Positions 17,127 through 27,869 are shown, numbered from the stretch's first letter. The stretch: DNA of 64,000 nucleotides from Hyphomicrobiales bacterium (GCA_900473915.1 UCNG01000008.1:253660-317659), one strand, 5' to 3'. Notes: generated from the sequence alone by a model not told the origin. Translations and numbers: made by a program.

Positions 17127-17987
17127 TTATATCGGCATGGGATGATTGAGGGCACCAGCAATCTCGGCCATGACGGCGCGCAGAGCCGGAACGGCCTTCA
17201 TGTCAGAGTGAACAACCATCCAAACCTCACGCAGAAGCGGAGCATGATCCGGCAGCGCGGGCACGAGATGCTCCTGTGTTTCAGCCATGAAATCCGGCAG
17301 CATGGCGATGCCAGCGTTCTCGCTCACGAGCGCGAGCTGCATCTCCAGCGTGTTGGCGCGCAAGGCAATTGGCCGGGTGCCAGCCAAGGCAAGCAAATAT
17401 GCCTGCTGCGGCGCGTCCTCCAAACTTTCATCATAGGCAATGAACTGCCATTCTTCTGGGCGGGTTCGCGTCAGATAGTGTCGACTTGCGTAAGGGCGAA
17501 AGGCTTCCTCGCCAAGCCTGCGGATGGTGAGGTCGCCGGTCGTCGGACGTGTCAGGCGTATAGCTATGTCTGCTTCCCGACGGTTCAGGGAACTGAAGCG
17601 CGCCTCCCCCATCACACGCATATGGATACGCGGATACTGCGCCGATATTGCAGCAAGCGGCCTGGCCAGTCTCGCAACCGCGTAGGAAGGCGGCGCCGTG
17701 AGTGTAACGGTAGCGCTTATACCAGTATCGCGGACTGCGCCCAGCCGACTGATAGCCTGCGCCTCGTCTTGCATCTTGCGGGCAATTGCAGCGATCCGTT
17801 CACCGTCTTCCGTCAGCAGAAAACGCCGTCCCCGACGGTCAACCAACTTCAAACTGGTTTCGCTTTCCAGGGCAGCCACACGTCGCGCTATCGTCGCATG
17901 CTCTACATTCAGCATCCGCGCCGCGCCCGACAGAGTGCCGGTATCGGCCAAAGCTACAAAATAACGTACGCTCTCCCAATTCACCAT
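17127..17987 (-). CDS. LysR-type transcriptional regulator
   Basis: The 286-residue product has an N-terminal winged helix-turn-helix (MVNWESVRYFVALADTGTLSGAARMLNVEHATIARRVAALE split over residues 1-41). A periplasmic-binding-like effector domain follows, as in the LysR family. The ATG at 17985-17987 fits the family start; longer extensions do not. It is divergent from the quinone oxidoreductase gene, with 95 bases between starts, the standard arrangement for a LysR regulator and its target. The inducer is unknown. The regulator/target pair sits between the dapE cluster and truA. Confidence 0.9.
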   Translation of the reverse strand: MVNWESVRYFVALADTGTLSGAARMLNVEHATIARRVAALESETSLKLVDRRGRRFLLTEDGERIAAIARKMQDEAQAISRLGAVRDTGISATVTLTAPPSYAVARLARPLAAISAQYPRIHMRVMGEARFSSLNRREADIAIRLTRPTTGDLTIRRLGEEAFRPYASRHYLTRTRPEEWQFIAYDESLEDAPQQAYLLALAGTRPIALRANTLEMQLALVSENAGIAMLPDFMAETQEHLVPALPDHAPLLREVWMVVHSDMKAVPALRAVMAEIAGALNHPMPI

Positions 17988-18082
17988 TGTGAAATTTTTC
18001 CCATACGTTGCGATCAAAACAGCAATTTTTTCCCGTTTCTCTATCCACGATACTGCTCCGGATTGCAACGGAGGCTAAACTG

Positions 18083-19057
18083 ATGGACCACGAGATCATT
18101 CTGAACGAGACCGGTGAAGCAGGGCTGCTTCAGACAGTCCCGCAGACACCCCGAAGCCCCGGTGCGGGCGAGATACGCATCCGCCACGAGGCAATCGGCG
18201 TGAATTTCGTCGACATCTACCACCGTACCGGCCTTTATCCGCTGCCGTCCTTTCCGGCTGTGCTCGGCGTCGAAGGCGCAGGCGTGGTGGAGGCCGTCGG
18301 ATCGAGCGTAACTGATCTCAAGCCGGGTGACCGGGTGGCCTATGCAGGCCTCCCGGTGGGTGCCTATGCCTCGACCCGGCTTCTACCCGCCCAACGGGCC
18401 CTAATGCTGCCCAATACAATTTCCGCGCAGACGGCGGCAGCCACAATGCTGCGCGGTCTTACCACCCATATGCTTCTGACCGATACATTTCCCGTGGGCC
18501 CGGACACGGTCATGCTGGTGCATGCAGCCGCAGGCGGACTGGGTACTCTGTTGATCCGCTGGGGCAAGGCTCTCGGAGCAACGGTAATCGGCACAGTCAG
18601 TTCGGAAGAAAAGGCCGAAACGGCGCGCGAGAACGGCGTGGATCATGTGCTCGTTGGGCGCGATTGTGATTTTATCACCGCTACCAGGCGCCTTACGAAC
18701 GGACAGGGGGTTCACGTCGCCTATGATGGCATCGGTGGAGAAACTCTGCCCAAAACCGCGCAATGCGTGCGCCATCTCGGAACTCTGGCGAGCATCGGTC
18801 AAGCCGGTGGAAGAATCTCCGAGGCAGTCATTGATGCACTTGGCAATCAAGCAGATCTTTCTTTCGTCCGGCCAAGCGTGATCGCTTACATCAACGATCT
18901 GGATAACTACCGAAACTCCGCTTCCAAGCTTTTCGACATCATGGAAAAGGGACTGACTGGAACGATTGGGGCAACCTATCCGCTGAGCGAGGCAGCACAG
19001 GCCCATCGCGCGCTGGAGACGGGAAAATCATCCGGAAGTTTGCTTTTGATCCCCTAG
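18083..19057 (+). CDS. NADPH:quinone oxidoreductase (zeta-crystallin type, MDR family)
   Basis: The product of about 324 residues is a zinc-free medium-chain dehydrogenase/reductase. It has the quinone-oxidoreductase N-terminal domain (RHEAIGVNFVDIYHRTGLYP near residue 40) and a Rossmann NADPH site (VHAAAGGLGTLLIRWGK near residues 150-166). It should reduce quinones or enones by two electrons, limiting semiquinone stress. ATG 18083 has a GGAGG box; upstream in-frame sequence is not family-like. It is divergent from the LysR gene and likely its target. Confidence 0.9.
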   Translation: MDHEIILNETGEAGLLQTVPQTPRSPGAGEIRIRHEAIGVNFVDIYHRTGLYPLPSFPAVLGVEGAGVVEAVGSSVTDLKPGDRVAYAGLPVGAYASTRLLPAQRALMLPNTISAQTAAATMLRGLTTHMLLTDTFPVGPDTVMLVHAAAGGLGTLLIRWGKALGATVIGTVSSEEKAETARENGVDHVLVGRDCDFITATRRLTNGQGVHVAYDGIGGETLPKTAQCVRHLGTLASIGQAGGRISEAVIDALGNQADLSFVRPSVIAYINDLDNYRNSASKLFDIMEKGLTGTIGATYPLSEAAQAHRALETGKSSGSLLLIP

Positions 19058-19072
19058 AGCGCGCTTCGGATC

Positions 19073-19828
19073 TCAGTACGGAAAGGCGTAGTCCACACCG
19101 ACCAAATAAAGCCCATAGGGCGGGGCAACCTGCCCGCAGGCCTTGCGGTCGCGCGCTTCCAAAGCAGCTTGCAGATCATCCGCCGTCCAGCGACCAACGC
19201 CCACTTCCATCAGGCTGCCTGCAAATGACCTGACCTGATTGTGCAGGAAGGACCGCGCTGAAACGCGCATTTCAATCATGTCGCCATGACGCGTCACATC
19301 CAGCCGGTCGAGCGTCTTGACCGGGCTTTTCGCCTGGCATTGCGTAGCGCGAAACGTCGTGAAATCGTGTTCGCCCAATAGCCGCTTCGCCGCTTCATGC
19401 ATTGCATCGGCGTCAAGGCGCTTCTGCACCCACCATGCGCGCTGGTAATCGATGGCCAGAGGCGCACGGCGATTGTGGATGCGGTAGAGATAATGCCTGC
19501 TACGTGCCGAAAAACGCGCGTCGAATGTGTCGGTCGTCTTCTCGACATTCAATATGCTGACGCGCTCGTCCGCCATGACCAGATGCGCATTCACCGCATC
19601 GCGCACCTTGCCCGCGTCCCAATCCTTGGTGAGATCGACATGGGCAACCTGCGCGGTGGCATGAACGCCCGCATCGGTGCGGCCCGCAGCGCTCAATGTC
19701 AGGTCCTCGCCGCAGAACTTCTTGAACGCCAGCTCGATGGCATTCTGCACCGCATGGCCGTTTTCCTGCCGCTGCCAGCCGACATAGGGCGTGCCGTCAT
19801 ATTCGACAGTGAGCTTGTAGCGCGGCAC
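19073..19828 (-). CDS. truA: tRNA pseudouridine(38-40) synthase
   Basis: TruA converts uridines 38-40 of the tRNA anticodon arm to pseudouridine. The 251-residue product has the catalytic Asp in [17 protein letters not shown] near residue 52, the N-terminal [12 protein letters not shown], and the late [19 protein letters not shown] block. The start is GTG. It is the last gene of a minus-strand def-fmt-truA operon, three bases after fmt, an order conserved in Rhizobiales. Confidence 0.96.
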   Translation of the reverse strand: MPRYKLTVEYDGTPYVGWQRQENGHAVQNAIELAFKKFCGEDLTLSAAGRTDAGVHATAQVAHVDLTKDWDAGKVRDAVNAHLVMADERVSILNVEKTTDTFDARFSARSRHYLYRIHNRRAPLAIDYQRAWWVQKRLDADAMHEAAKRLLGEHDFTTFRATQCQAKSPVKTLDRLDVTRHGDMIEMRVSARSFLHNQVRSFAGSLMEVGVGRWTADDLQAALEARDRKACGQVAPPYGLYLVGVDYAFPY

Positions 19829-19831
19829 CGC

Positions 19832-20752
19832 TTAGAGAACCTTCGTGACCTGCGCGCCACGCAGAAATTCCTGCGCAGGCAATGGCTTGCCGCCGGAACG
19901 CTGTAGCGTCACAAGCCGCACGGCACCCTCGCCGCAGGCAACCGTCAGCCGATCATCCAGCACCGCGCCCGGTTCGCCCCTGTCCTCGCCCAAGGTGGAG
20001 CGCTGTAATTTCACGCGCTCGACAGCGCCGTTGATTTCCATCTCGCACCATGCGCCCGGAAAAGGCGACAGGCCGCGAATGGTGTTGTGCACGTCCTTCG
20101 CAGGCTTCGACCAGTCGATGCGCGCCTCGGCCTTGTCGATCTTGGCGGCATAGGTGACGCCTTCCTCCGCCTGCGGCTGCAAGGCAAGGCTTTCACGTTC
20201 CAGCGCGCCCAGCGCGCGGATCATCAGGTCCGCCCCGATCATGCTCAGGCGATCATGCAGTTCGCCAGCCGTCATGTCCGGGGTGATGGCAACCTTTTCC
20301 GCCATGGCAACCGGCCCGGTATCGAGCCCTGCATCCATCTTCATGATCATCATGCCGGTTTCCGCATCGCCCGCCATGATGGCGCGCTGGATGGGAGCGG
20401 CACCACGCCAGCGCGGCAAAAGCGAGGCATGGCCATTATAGCAACCAAGACGCGGCGCATCGAGAATGGCCTGCGGCAGCAGCAGGCCATAAGCCACGAC
20501 AATCGCGACATCGGCCTCGAGGCTTGCGAAAATGTCCTGCTCTTCCGCGTTTCTGAGGCTCTTGGGCGTGAACACCGGAATGCCGAACTGCTCGGCCTTC
20601 TCATGCACCGGCGACTTGGTCAGCTCCAGGCCTCTGCGGCCCGCCGGACGCGGCGGCTGCGTATAGACCGCGGCAACTTCGTAACCGTGACCGATAATGG
20701 CGGTAAGGATCGGCACGGAAAATTCCGGCGTCCCCATGAAAACGACACGCAT
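19832..20752 (-). CDS. fmt: Methionyl-tRNA formyltransferase
   Basis: Fmt formylates initiator Met-tRNA using 10-formyltetrahydrofolate. The 306-residue product begins [16 protein letters not shown]. The catalytic [20 protein letters not shown] block near residues 105-125 includes the active-site Asn and His, with a further [15 protein letters not shown] signature near residue 135. The C-terminal OB-fold domain follows. Its start codon overlaps the def stop by one base (TAATG), showing translational coupling. Confidence 0.96.
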   Translation of the reverse strand: MRVVFMGTPEFSVPILTAIIGHGYEVAAVYTQPPRPAGRRGLELTKSPVHEKAEQFGIPVFTPKSLRNAEEQDIFASLEADVAIVVAYGLLLPQAILDAPRLGCYNGHASLLPRWRGAAPIQRAIMAGDAETGMMIMKMDAGLDTGPVAMAEKVAITPDMTAGELHDRLSMIGADLMIRALGALERESLALQPQAEEGVTYAAKIDKAEARIDWSKPAKDVHNTIRGLSPFPGAWCEMEINGAVERVKLQRSTLGEDRGEPGAVLDDRLTVACGEGAVRLVTLQRSGGKPLPAQEFLRGAQVTKVL

Positions 20753-21279
20753 TAAAGCACTTTCCCGGATACGCGCTGGCTGGCGAGCTTCTTGAACTTC
20801 TTGATGACCATATCGCGCTTCAGCTTGGAAATATGGTCGATGAAGAGCACGCCGTTCAGATGGTCGATCTCATGCTGCAGGCAAGTGGCCATCAGCCCGT
20901 CGGCTTCCATGGATTGCGGCTTGCCGTCGGCATCGAAATACTCGACCTTGACCGTCGCGGGGCGCTCGACCTCGGCATAATAATCGGGGATTGAAAGACA
21001 GCCCTCTTCATAGGTGCCGCGCTCGTCGGAAGACTGCACGATCGTCGGATTGACGAAGACATGCGGCTCCTTCGGCTCGCCTTCCTTGGCGAGATCGATG
21101 ACAAGCATGCGGATCGGTTCACCCACCTGAATGGCGGCAAGGCCAATGCCCGGCGCATCATACATGGTGTCGAACATGTCGCCGGCAAATTTGCGCAGCT
21201 GGTCGTCAAAGCGTTCCACAGGCGCGGAAACCTGACGCAGGACGGGATCGGGAAGGATGACAAGCGGTTTTACAGACAT
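20752..21279 (-). CDS. def: Peptide deformylase
   Basis: Def removes the N-formyl group from nascent proteins, the reverse of the step set up by fmt next to it. The product of 175 residues shows the three motifs: [11 protein letters not shown] near residue 44, [14 protein letters not shown] near residue 91 with the metal-ligand Cys, and [14 protein letters not shown] near residue 134 with the HExxH zinc/iron site. The start [15 protein letters not shown] is family-typical; an ORF extension of 16 codons upstream is unlikely. Confidence 0.96.
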   Translation of the reverse strand: MSVKPLVILPDPVLRQVSAPVERFDDQLRKFAGDMFDTMYDAPGIGLAAIQVGEPIRMLVIDLAKEGEPKEPHVFVNPTIVQSSDERGTYEEGCLSIPDYYAEVERPATVKVEYFDADGKPQSMEADGLMATCLQHEIDHLNGVLFIDHISKLKRDMVIKKFKKLASQRVSGKVL

Positions 21280-21380
21280 GCGCTTCACGTAATCGCTCGC
21301 ATGGGAATCGTCAATTACACTTTGCAAAATGTTCCCGTTTTGATCTCATCAAGGCGATACGAATCAGTTAAGCTCTTCCC

Positions 21381-22604
21381 ATGGAAAACCAAAATCTCTT
21401 GAATGAGCCGCTTCTGCAGCTCGGCGCCACATCCGTCACGCTCGGCAATATCCTGCTGGCGGGCATTGTCGTGCTGGTGCTGTGCCTCTGCCTTTTTCTG
21501 ATCGCGGCGGCGCGTTCCGCCCGGCTTCGCGCAGTGGCGGAAGCGCAGGCCGAGGACCGCGCCCGCGACGCGGAATATCGCATGGCGGAAATCCTGAAAG
21601 CCCAGGCAGAAATGCAGGGTCGCATGCAGACCATGGCGGAAGTATTCGGCTCACGGCAGGCGGAATTGAACCAGTCGATCCGCGAGCGGCTCGACGGCAT
21701 GACGCATCGCATCGGCCAGACCATGACCGAGCAGACCCGCTCGACGCATGAGAACCTTGCCAAATTGCAGGAGCGCCTCGCGGTCATCGACACGGCGCAG
21801 AACAATATCCAGTCGCTCGCCGGTCAGGTGGTGCAATTGCAGGCGATCCTCGCCAACAAGCAGACGCGCGGCGCTTTCGGCCAGTCGCGGATGGAGGCGA
21901 TCATCGCCGACGGCCTGCCGCAAGGCGCCTATGAGTTTCAGGCAACGCTTTCCAACAGCACCCGGCCCGATTGCCTTGTGCGGATGCCCAACAACGCGCC
22001 CTCACTGGTGATCGACGCGAAATTCCCGCTCGAAGCGTGGAATTCAATGCGCGAGACCGAACAGCCGGAGGCGCGCAAGACAGCAGTCGCGCAATTCCGC
22101 CGCGACATGGAAATCCATATCAAGGACGTGTCCGACAAATATCTGATCCCCGGCGAAACGCAGGACACCGCCTTCCTGTTCGTGCCGTCGGAATCGATCT
22201 TTGCGGATATTCACGAGCATTTCGAGGCGCTGATCCAGCGCGCGCACCGGGCGCGGGTCGTTATCGTCTCGCCGTCGCTGCTGATGCTGTCCATTCAGGT
22301 CATTCAGGCGATCCTGAAGGATGCCCGCATGCGCGAGCAGGCGCATGTCATTCAGGGCGAAGTGATCCGCCTGATGGAAGATGTGGGCCGCCTCGACGAG
22401 CGCGTGCGCAAGCTGCAGACTCATTTCGCGCAGGCCAACAAGGATATTGACGATATTCTGGTCTCTTCCAGCAAAGTGACGAAACGCGGCGCGAAGATCG
22501 AGGCGCTGGAGTTCGGCCCTGCCCCCACGGAGGAACCTTCACGCCCACAGGCCAGACCGACCGAACCGGGTCAGCTACGCCTGCGCGTAGTGGATGAGGA
22601 TTGA
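21381..22604 (+). CDS. rmuC: DNA recombination protein RmuC
   Basis: RmuC proteins limit chromosomal inversions at short inverted repeats and are thought to be nuclease-related. The 407-residue product has one N-terminal membrane segment (residues 20-40) and a long coiled coil (about residues 45-145, Ala/Glu/Arg rich). The conserved RmuC domain follows, with GAYEFQATL, IDAKFPLEAW near residue 214, QDTAFLFVPSE and a second predicted coil. The C-terminal tail is Pro-rich. It is divergent from def. Two REP-like palindromes follow its stop. Confidence 0.92.
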   Translation: MENQNLLNEPLLQLGATSVTLGNILLAGIVVLVLCLCLFLIAAARSARLRAVAEAQAEDRARDAEYRMAEILKAQAEMQGRMQTMAEVFGSRQAELNQSIRERLDGMTHRIGQTMTEQTRSTHENLAKLQERLAVIDTAQNNIQSLAGQVVQLQAILANKQTRGAFGQSRMEAIIADGLPQGAYEFQATLSNSTRPDCLVRMPNNAPSLVIDAKFPLEAWNSMRETEQPEARKTAVAQFRRDMEIHIKDVSDKYLIPGETQDTAFLFVPSESIFADIHEHFEALIQRAHRARVVIVSPSLLMLSIQVIQAILKDARMREQAHVIQGEVIRLMEDVGRLDERVRKLQTHFAQANKDIDDILVSSSKVTKRGAKIEALEFGPAPTEEPSRPQARPTEPGQLRLRVVDED

Positions 22605-22614
22605 TCCTGTTTTC

Positions 22615-22658
22615 CCTCGTCCTTCGAGACGGTGCTACGCACCTCCTCAGGATGAGGG
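22615..22658. repeat. REP-like palindrome, family B copy 1
   Basis: An imperfect palindrome runs from CCTCGTCCTTCGAGAC to CTCCTCAGGATGAGGG. The shared blocks CCTTCGAGACG and CCTCAGGATGAGG recur at four other sites in this window. It lies 10 bases after the rmuC stop. Confidence 0.8.
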
Positions 22659-22754
22659 AATTGCGTATCCACTCACCTTCACAAAATCAGTGCTTTTGTT
22701 AAATCGTCTGCGTCGATGTTTAACACCGTTGGCCTCATATCATGGGGCTTGCCG

Positions 22755-22800
22755 CCCCTCATCCTGAGGTGCGGAGCGAAGCGTAGCCTCGAAGGATCAG
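22755..22800. repeat. REP-like palindrome, family B copy 2
   Basis: This copy is in the opposite orientation: CCCCTCATCCTGAGGTGC at one end and GCCTCGAAGGATCAG at the other. It sits between rmuC and the broken SelW-like gene. Confidence 0.8.
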
Positions 22801-22814
22801 TGATAGGAAGCCGC

Positions 22815-23120
22815 TCAAGAACTGACTGGCCGGTCCGAATGACCGAGATCGCGCTCCGGCCAGACCAGATCACGGACGCGCTGTTTCAGAACCTTGGCTT
22901 CCGGAAAACCGCCATCGCGCTTGCGTTCCCAGATAAGCTCTTCGTTGCCATCCGGCATATGGACGCGGATTTCAAACACCCCGCCCGTGCCCGGACGCAA
23001 CGCCACTTCACCTAAGTCCTGCCCGAAAGTCTGCAGCAGTTCCTGCGCCATTCACGCTGCCCGCAGCAGCCAGTTGCATTGGGTGCAGTAGGTGATGGAG
23101 ATGCGGGGATTCGCGGACAT
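22815..23120 (-). pseudogene. SelT/SelW/SelH (Rdx) family protein interrupted by an in-frame TGA
   Basis: Read from the ATG at 23118-23120, the gene encodes MSANPRISITYCTQCNWLLRAA. Codon 23 is then TGA (23052-23054), and the same frame continues MAQELLQTFGQDLGEVALRPGTGG to the stop at 22815. Intact relatives, as I recall them, read LLRAAWMAQELL here, so TGG (Trp) has become TGA. The redox motif is CTQC with ordinary cysteines, so the TGA does not sit at the selenocysteine position of SelW. I read this as a nonsense mutation or sequence error. Internal reinitiation at the ATG directly after the TGA could still give a 78-residue fragment without the CxxC. These proteins are thioredoxin-like, of unclear role. 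Confidence 0.85.
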
Positions 23121-23228
23121 TGATTTCAACCTTCTGAACACGAACAATCTTATAGTCGATTGCCGCGGCTTGTTAGGCAGACAGACTTGCATCAACATCT
23201 AGCCTCCAACGACAAGCGGGGGCAAGTC

Positions 23229-23510
23229 ATGGAAATAACTGTCTACATTCTGCACTGTGCCGACGGTTCATATTATACTGGTCTCACCAAGCAGAACATC
23301 GAAGCGCGGTTGTGGGAACACAATGAAGGTATCTACGATAGCTATACGAAGAAGCGACGCCCCGTCGAGCTTGTCTTCACTGAGACGTATGACCAGATAG
23401 TCGATGCCATTGCGCGGGAACAGCAGATCAAGGGCTGGTCGCGTGCAAAGAAAGAGGCATTGATTGCGCTGGATTACGAAGGCTTGCCCGAACTGTCGAA
23501 GCGAGGATAG
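23229..23510 (+). CDS. GIY-YIG endonuclease-superfamily protein (UPF0213-like)
   Basis: The 93-residue product is a stand-alone GIY-YIG domain. The two signature tripeptides appear as YIL and YTG within VYILHCADGSYYTGLTK. The conserved Arg and His follow in ARLWEHNEG near residue 36, and Glu lies in AIAREQQIKGWSR. The size and KK.LI ending match small YhbQ/UPF0213-type proteins, whose cellular role is poorly known. ATG 23229 gives the family-typical start. The gene is flanked on both sides by family B palindromes. Confidence 0.88.
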   Translation: MEITVYILHCADGSYYTGLTKQNIEARLWEHNEGIYDSYTKKRRPVELVFTETYDQIVDAIAREQQIKGWSRAKKEALIALDYEGLPELSKRG

Positions 23511-23536
23511 CCGTGCTTCACGTGACATCGCTCCCT

Positions 23537-23600
23537 CCCCCCTCATCCTGAGGAGGTGCCGTGAGCGAAGCGAAGGGAACCGTCTCGAAGGGCTGAGGGG
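23537..23600. repeat. REP-like palindrome, family B copy 3
   Basis: CCCCCTCATCCTGAGGAGG at the left and TCTCGAAGGGCTGAGGGGG at the right form a long imperfect hairpin. It follows the GIY-YIG gene by 26 bases. Confidence 0.8.
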
Positions 23601-23611
23601 GAACGCTGTCG

Positions 23612-23669
23612 CCCTCGTCCTTCGAGACGCCTCCTTGAGCTGCGCTCAGGAGGCTCCTCAGGATGAGGA
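23612..23669. repeat. REP-like palindrome, family B copy 4
   Basis: CCCTCGTCCTTCGAGACGCC at the left and GGCTCCTCAGGATGAGGA at the right flank a self-complementary centre (CCTTGAGCTGCGCTCAGG). It is 11 bases from copy 3 and in opposite orientation, forming a closely spaced pair. Confidence 0.8.
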
Positions 23670-23752
23670 CGAGATCAGCGTTGTCAAAGTTCAAAAAGAA
23701 AGGGCGCCAGAAGCGCCCAATCTGAAACCATATTCAACAAACCGCCAATAGA

Positions 23753-25561
23753 TCAATCATCGCCCATCTTGAGCGCTTGAATAAAGGCCTCCTGCGGGAT
23801 TTCGACCTTGCCGAACTGGCGCATGCGCTTCTTGCCTTCCTTCTGCTTTTCCAGAAGCTTGCGCTTGCGCGTCACGTCGCCGCCGTAGCACTTGGCCGTC
23901 ACGTCCTTGCGCAGCGCCGAGATCGTTTCGCGCGCCACGATGCGACCGCCAATCGCCGCCTGGATCGGAATCTTGAACATATGCTGCGGGATCAGCTCCT
24001 TCAGCTTTTCGCACAGCGCACGGCCACGCTTTTCAGCCGCCGAACGGTGCACCAGCATCGACAGCGCGTCCACCGGCTCTTCGTTGACGAGGATCGACAT
24101 CTTGACCAGATCACCCTCGCGGTAATCCGAAAGATTGTAGTCGAACGAGGCATAGCCCTTCGAGATCGATTTCAGACGGTCGTAGAAATCGAACACCACT
24201 TCATTGAGCGGCAGATCATAGGTGATCATGGCGCGCGGGCCGACATAGGTCAGGTCGATCTGGATGCCGCGGCGCTCCTGGCAAAGCTTCATGATCGCGC
24301 CGAGATAATCGTCCGGCGTCATGATGGTTGCCTTGATCCAAGGCTCCTCAATCGCGCTGATCTTCACAATATCCGGCATATCGGCCGGATTGTGCAGTTC
24401 CTTCTCGGTACCGTCCGTCATTTTCAGGCGATAGACGACCGAAGGCGCGGTCGTGATGAGGTCGAGATTGAACTCGCGCTCCAGACGCTCCTGAATGATT
24501 TCCAGATGCAGGAGACCAAGGAAACCGCAACGGAAGCCGAAGCCAAGGGCCGCAGAGGTTTCCATTTCGAACGAGAACGACGCATCGTTGAGGCGCAGCT
24601 TGCCCATGGCAGCGCGCAAGTCCTCGAAATCCGCCGCATCGACCGGGAACAGGCCGCAGAACACAACCGGCTGCGCGGGCTTGAAGCCGGACAGCATCTT
24701 TTCGGTCGGGCGGCGATCTTCGGTGATCGTATCGCCAACGCGCGTATCGGCCACTTCCTTGATGGACGCGGTGATGAAGCCAAGCTCGCCGGGGCCAAGT
24801 TCGTCCACCTGAACCATTTTGGGCGTGAACACGCCGGTGCGTTCCACCGGATATTTCGCGCCGGTGCCCATCATGCGGATGGTCTGGCCCTTCTTGAGCA
24901 CGCCATCGATAATGCGCACCAGAACGATGACACCAAGATAGCTATCATACCAGCTATCGACCAGCATCGCTTTCAGCGGCGCGTTGCGGTCGCCTTCCTT
25001 TGGCGCGGGCAACTGCGTGACAATGGCTTCCAGCACATCTTCGATGCCGAGGCCGGTCTTGGCGGAAATATGCACAGCCTGCGCCGCATCGATGCCGATG
25101 ACTTCCTCGATCTGTTGCTTCACGCGCTCAGGCTCGGCGGCGGGCAGGTCGATCTTGTTCAGCACGACCACGATTTCGTGGTTGTTGTCGATCGCCTGAT
25201 AGACGTTCGCCAGCGTCTGCGCTTCCACGCCCTGGGAAGCATCCACCACCAGCAGCGAACCTTCGCACGCGGCCAGCGAGCGCGAGACTTCATAGGCAAA
25301 GTCGACGTGTCCGGGCGTGTCGATCAGGTTCAGCACATAATCTTCGCCGTTCTTCGCCTTGTAGGAAAGACGGACGGTCTGCGCTTTGATGGTGATGCCG
25401 CGCTCGCGCTCGATATCCATCGAGTCGAGAACCTGATCCTTCATCTCACGCGTATCCAGCCCGCCGGTCAACTGAATGAGGCGGTCGGCCAGCGTCGATT
25501 TGCCGTGGTCGATATGGGCGACGATCGAAAAATTGCGAATATGGTCAAGTGGTGTGCTCAT
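23753..25561 (-). CDS. lepA: Elongation factor 4 (LepA)
   Basis: LepA is a translational GTPase that acts on the ribosome during stress or initiation. The 602-residue product has G1 AHIDHGKST near residue 16, the G2 region RERGITIK, G3 DTPGHVDF and G4 NKIDLP. It has the EF-G-like domains II, III and V, and the LepA-specific C-terminal domain with [20 protein letters not shown] near residue 560. The full family length is present. It is the only gene on this stretch of the minus strand. Confidence 0.97.
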   Translation of the reverse strand: MSTPLDHIRNFSIVAHIDHGKSTLADRLIQLTGGLDTREMKDQVLDSMDIERERGITIKAQTVRLSYKAKNGEDYVLNLIDTPGHVDFAYEVSRSLAACEGSLLVVDASQGVEAQTLANVYQAIDNNHEIVVVLNKIDLPAAEPERVKQQIEEVIGIDAAQAVHISAKTGLGIEDVLEAIVTQLPAPKEGDRNAPLKAMLVDSWYDSYLGVIVLVRIIDGVLKKGQTIRMMGTGAKYPVERTGVFTPKMVQVDELGPGELGFITASIKEVADTRVGDTITEDRRPTEKMLSGFKPAQPVVFCGLFPVDAADFEDLRAAMGKLRLNDASFSFEMETSAALGFGFRCGFLGLLHLEIIQERLEREFNLDLITTAPSVVYRLKMTDGTEKELHNPADMPDIVKISAIEEPWIKATIMTPDDYLGAIMKLCQERRGIQIDLTYVGPRAMITYDLPLNEVVFDFYDRLKSISKGYASFDYNLSDYREGDLVKMSILVNEEPVDALSMLVHRSAAEKRGRALCEKLKELIPQHMFKIPIQAAIGGRIVARETISALRKDVTAKCYGGDVTRKRKLLEKQKEGKKRMRQFGKVEIPQEAFIQALKMGDD

Positions 25562-25724
25562 GCGCGCGATTTAACAGCAAGACGCCAAATTTCAAAGGAG
25601 TATTCGCGCCAAAAGGCGGGAAAACCGGCAGCTTTCGCAATCGTGACAACAAGTCCCCTTTGCCTTGTGGCAAAAAGGCGATAAATCACCGCTCGAATAG
25701 CGTGCTTTCATGCAGGAGTTTAGG

Positions 25725-26711
25725 ATGAAGACCGAACCGAACGAAGTCCACAACAGGCCGAAACTGGTCACCGTTTTCGGCGGCTCCGGCTTTGTGGGGC
25801 GTGCGGTCGTGGCGGCGCTGACCAAGCGCGGCTATCGCGTGCGTGTCGCCGTGCGCAAGCCGGAAGTTGCCTATTACATGGCCCCGCTCGGCAATGTCGG
25901 CCAGATTCAGATGGTGCAGGCCAATGTCCGTCATCGCGGCTCGGTGGAGCACGTGATCAAGGGCTCCGACCATGTGGTGAACCTTGTCGGCATTCTGGCC
26001 GAAAGCGGCCGCCAGCGTTTCAACACGGTTCAGGTGCTGGGCGCGAAAAACATTGCCGAAGCCGCAAAGGCCGCAGGCATCCGCATGACGCATGTGTCCT
26101 CGCTTGCTGCCGACGCCAATTCGCCGTCGGCTTATGCGCGCACCAAGGCGGAAGGCGAAAAGGCCATTCTGTCCGTCTTGCCCGATAGCGTCATCCTGCG
26201 CCCGTCGATCATTTTCGGTCCAGAAGACCGCTTCTTCAACCGCTTCGCCAACATGGCGCGCTTCTCGCCTTTCCTGCCGGCCATCGGCGGCGGCGAGACA
26301 AAACTCCAGCCGGTCTATGTCGGCGACGTGGCGGAAGCCGTGGCGCTTGCCGTCGACGGCAAGCTGACGGCAGGCGGCATTTACGAGCTGGGCGGCCCGG
26401 ATGTGCAGCCGTTCAGGAACTGGATGAAGGACATGCTCGGCGTGATCGGGCGCAAGCGCGTGATCCTTTCCACGCCATGGTGGGTTGCCCGTTTGCAGGC
26501 ATCGATCCTCGGCCTGCTGCCGAACCCGATGCTCACCAACGATCAGGTGACGCTGCTGAAATTCGACAATGTGGTTTCCGAAAAGGCCATCAAGGCAGGC
26601 CGCACTTTGCAAGGCATTGGCATCACGCCGGAAAGCGTCGACGCCGTGCTGCCGTCCTATCTGTGGCGCTACCGCGTCGCCGGACAGTACACCAAGACCG
26701 GCTTTGCATGA
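25725..26711 (+). CDS. NDUFA9-like atypical SDR (complex I assembly/epimerase-like)
   Basis: The 328-residue product is an extended/atypical short-chain dehydrogenase. Its N-terminal NAD(P)-binding motif is VFGGSGFVGRAVV near residues 16-28. The typical YxxxK dyad appears as YARTKAEGEK near residue 140. Sequence features match the complex I NDUFA9 subunit family of alphaproteobacteria, related to the mitochondrial accessory subunit that binds NADPH. Whether it joins complex I here is inference. ATG 25725 has the strong site AGGAGTTTAGG. A terminator follows. Confidence 0.85.
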   Translation: MKTEPNEVHNRPKLVTVFGGSGFVGRAVVAALTKRGYRVRVAVRKPEVAYYMAPLGNVGQIQMVQANVRHRGSVEHVIKGSDHVVNLVGILAESGRQRFNTVQVLGAKNIAEAAKAAGIRMTHVSSLAADANSPSAYARTKAEGEKAILSVLPDSVILRPSIIFGPEDRFFNRFANMARFSPFLPAIGGGETKLQPVYVGDVAEAVALAVDGKLTAGGIYELGGPDVQPFRNWMKDMLGVIGRKRVILSTPWWVARLQASILGLLPNPMLTNDQVTLLKFDNVVSEKAIKAGRTLQGIGITPESVDAVLPSYLWRYRVAGQYTKTGFA

Positions 26712-26735
26712 TCCATAGCCAAAGCGGAAATGAAC

Positions 26736-26762
26736 AAGGGGCCTCGCGGCCCCTTTTCTTTG
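26736..26762 (+). terminator. Terminator after the NDUFA9-like gene
   Basis: AAGGGGCC (26736-26743) pairs with GGCCCCTT (26748-26755) around a TCGC tetraloop, followed by TTCTTTGG. It is 24 bases after the stop. Confidence 0.85.
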
Positions 26763-26768
26763 GTTCGT

Positions 26769-27715
<947 letters not shown>

Positions 27716-27869
27716 TCACGCAAACATAGCCCTTATAGACTTTATATTCCGTTGAGGCGGCGTCGAATCGCTTGATAGCAGGAAATAGCCTGCTGCATGC
27801 GCAAACGCCAGCCGCCGTGCAAACTCCGGACGTTCAATTCAAGCTTCAGTCGAGAGTCTCGCGTCGATC

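Noticed and set aside
23052-23054. Selenocysteine codon in the SelW-like gene
   Set aside because: The TGA falls at a tryptophan position seven residues after the CTQC motif, not at the redox position, and no clear SECIS hairpin follows.
22605-23680. CRISPR-like array
   Set aside because: The repeated units are palindromic REP-type elements in alternating orientation with unequal spacing, separated by genes; no spacers or cas genes.
23777-25684. Very long open frame (635 codons) on the plus strand opposite lepA
   Set aside because: It is the antisense shadow of the conserved lepA gene, with His/Arg/Asp-rich translation typical of GC-skewed shadows.
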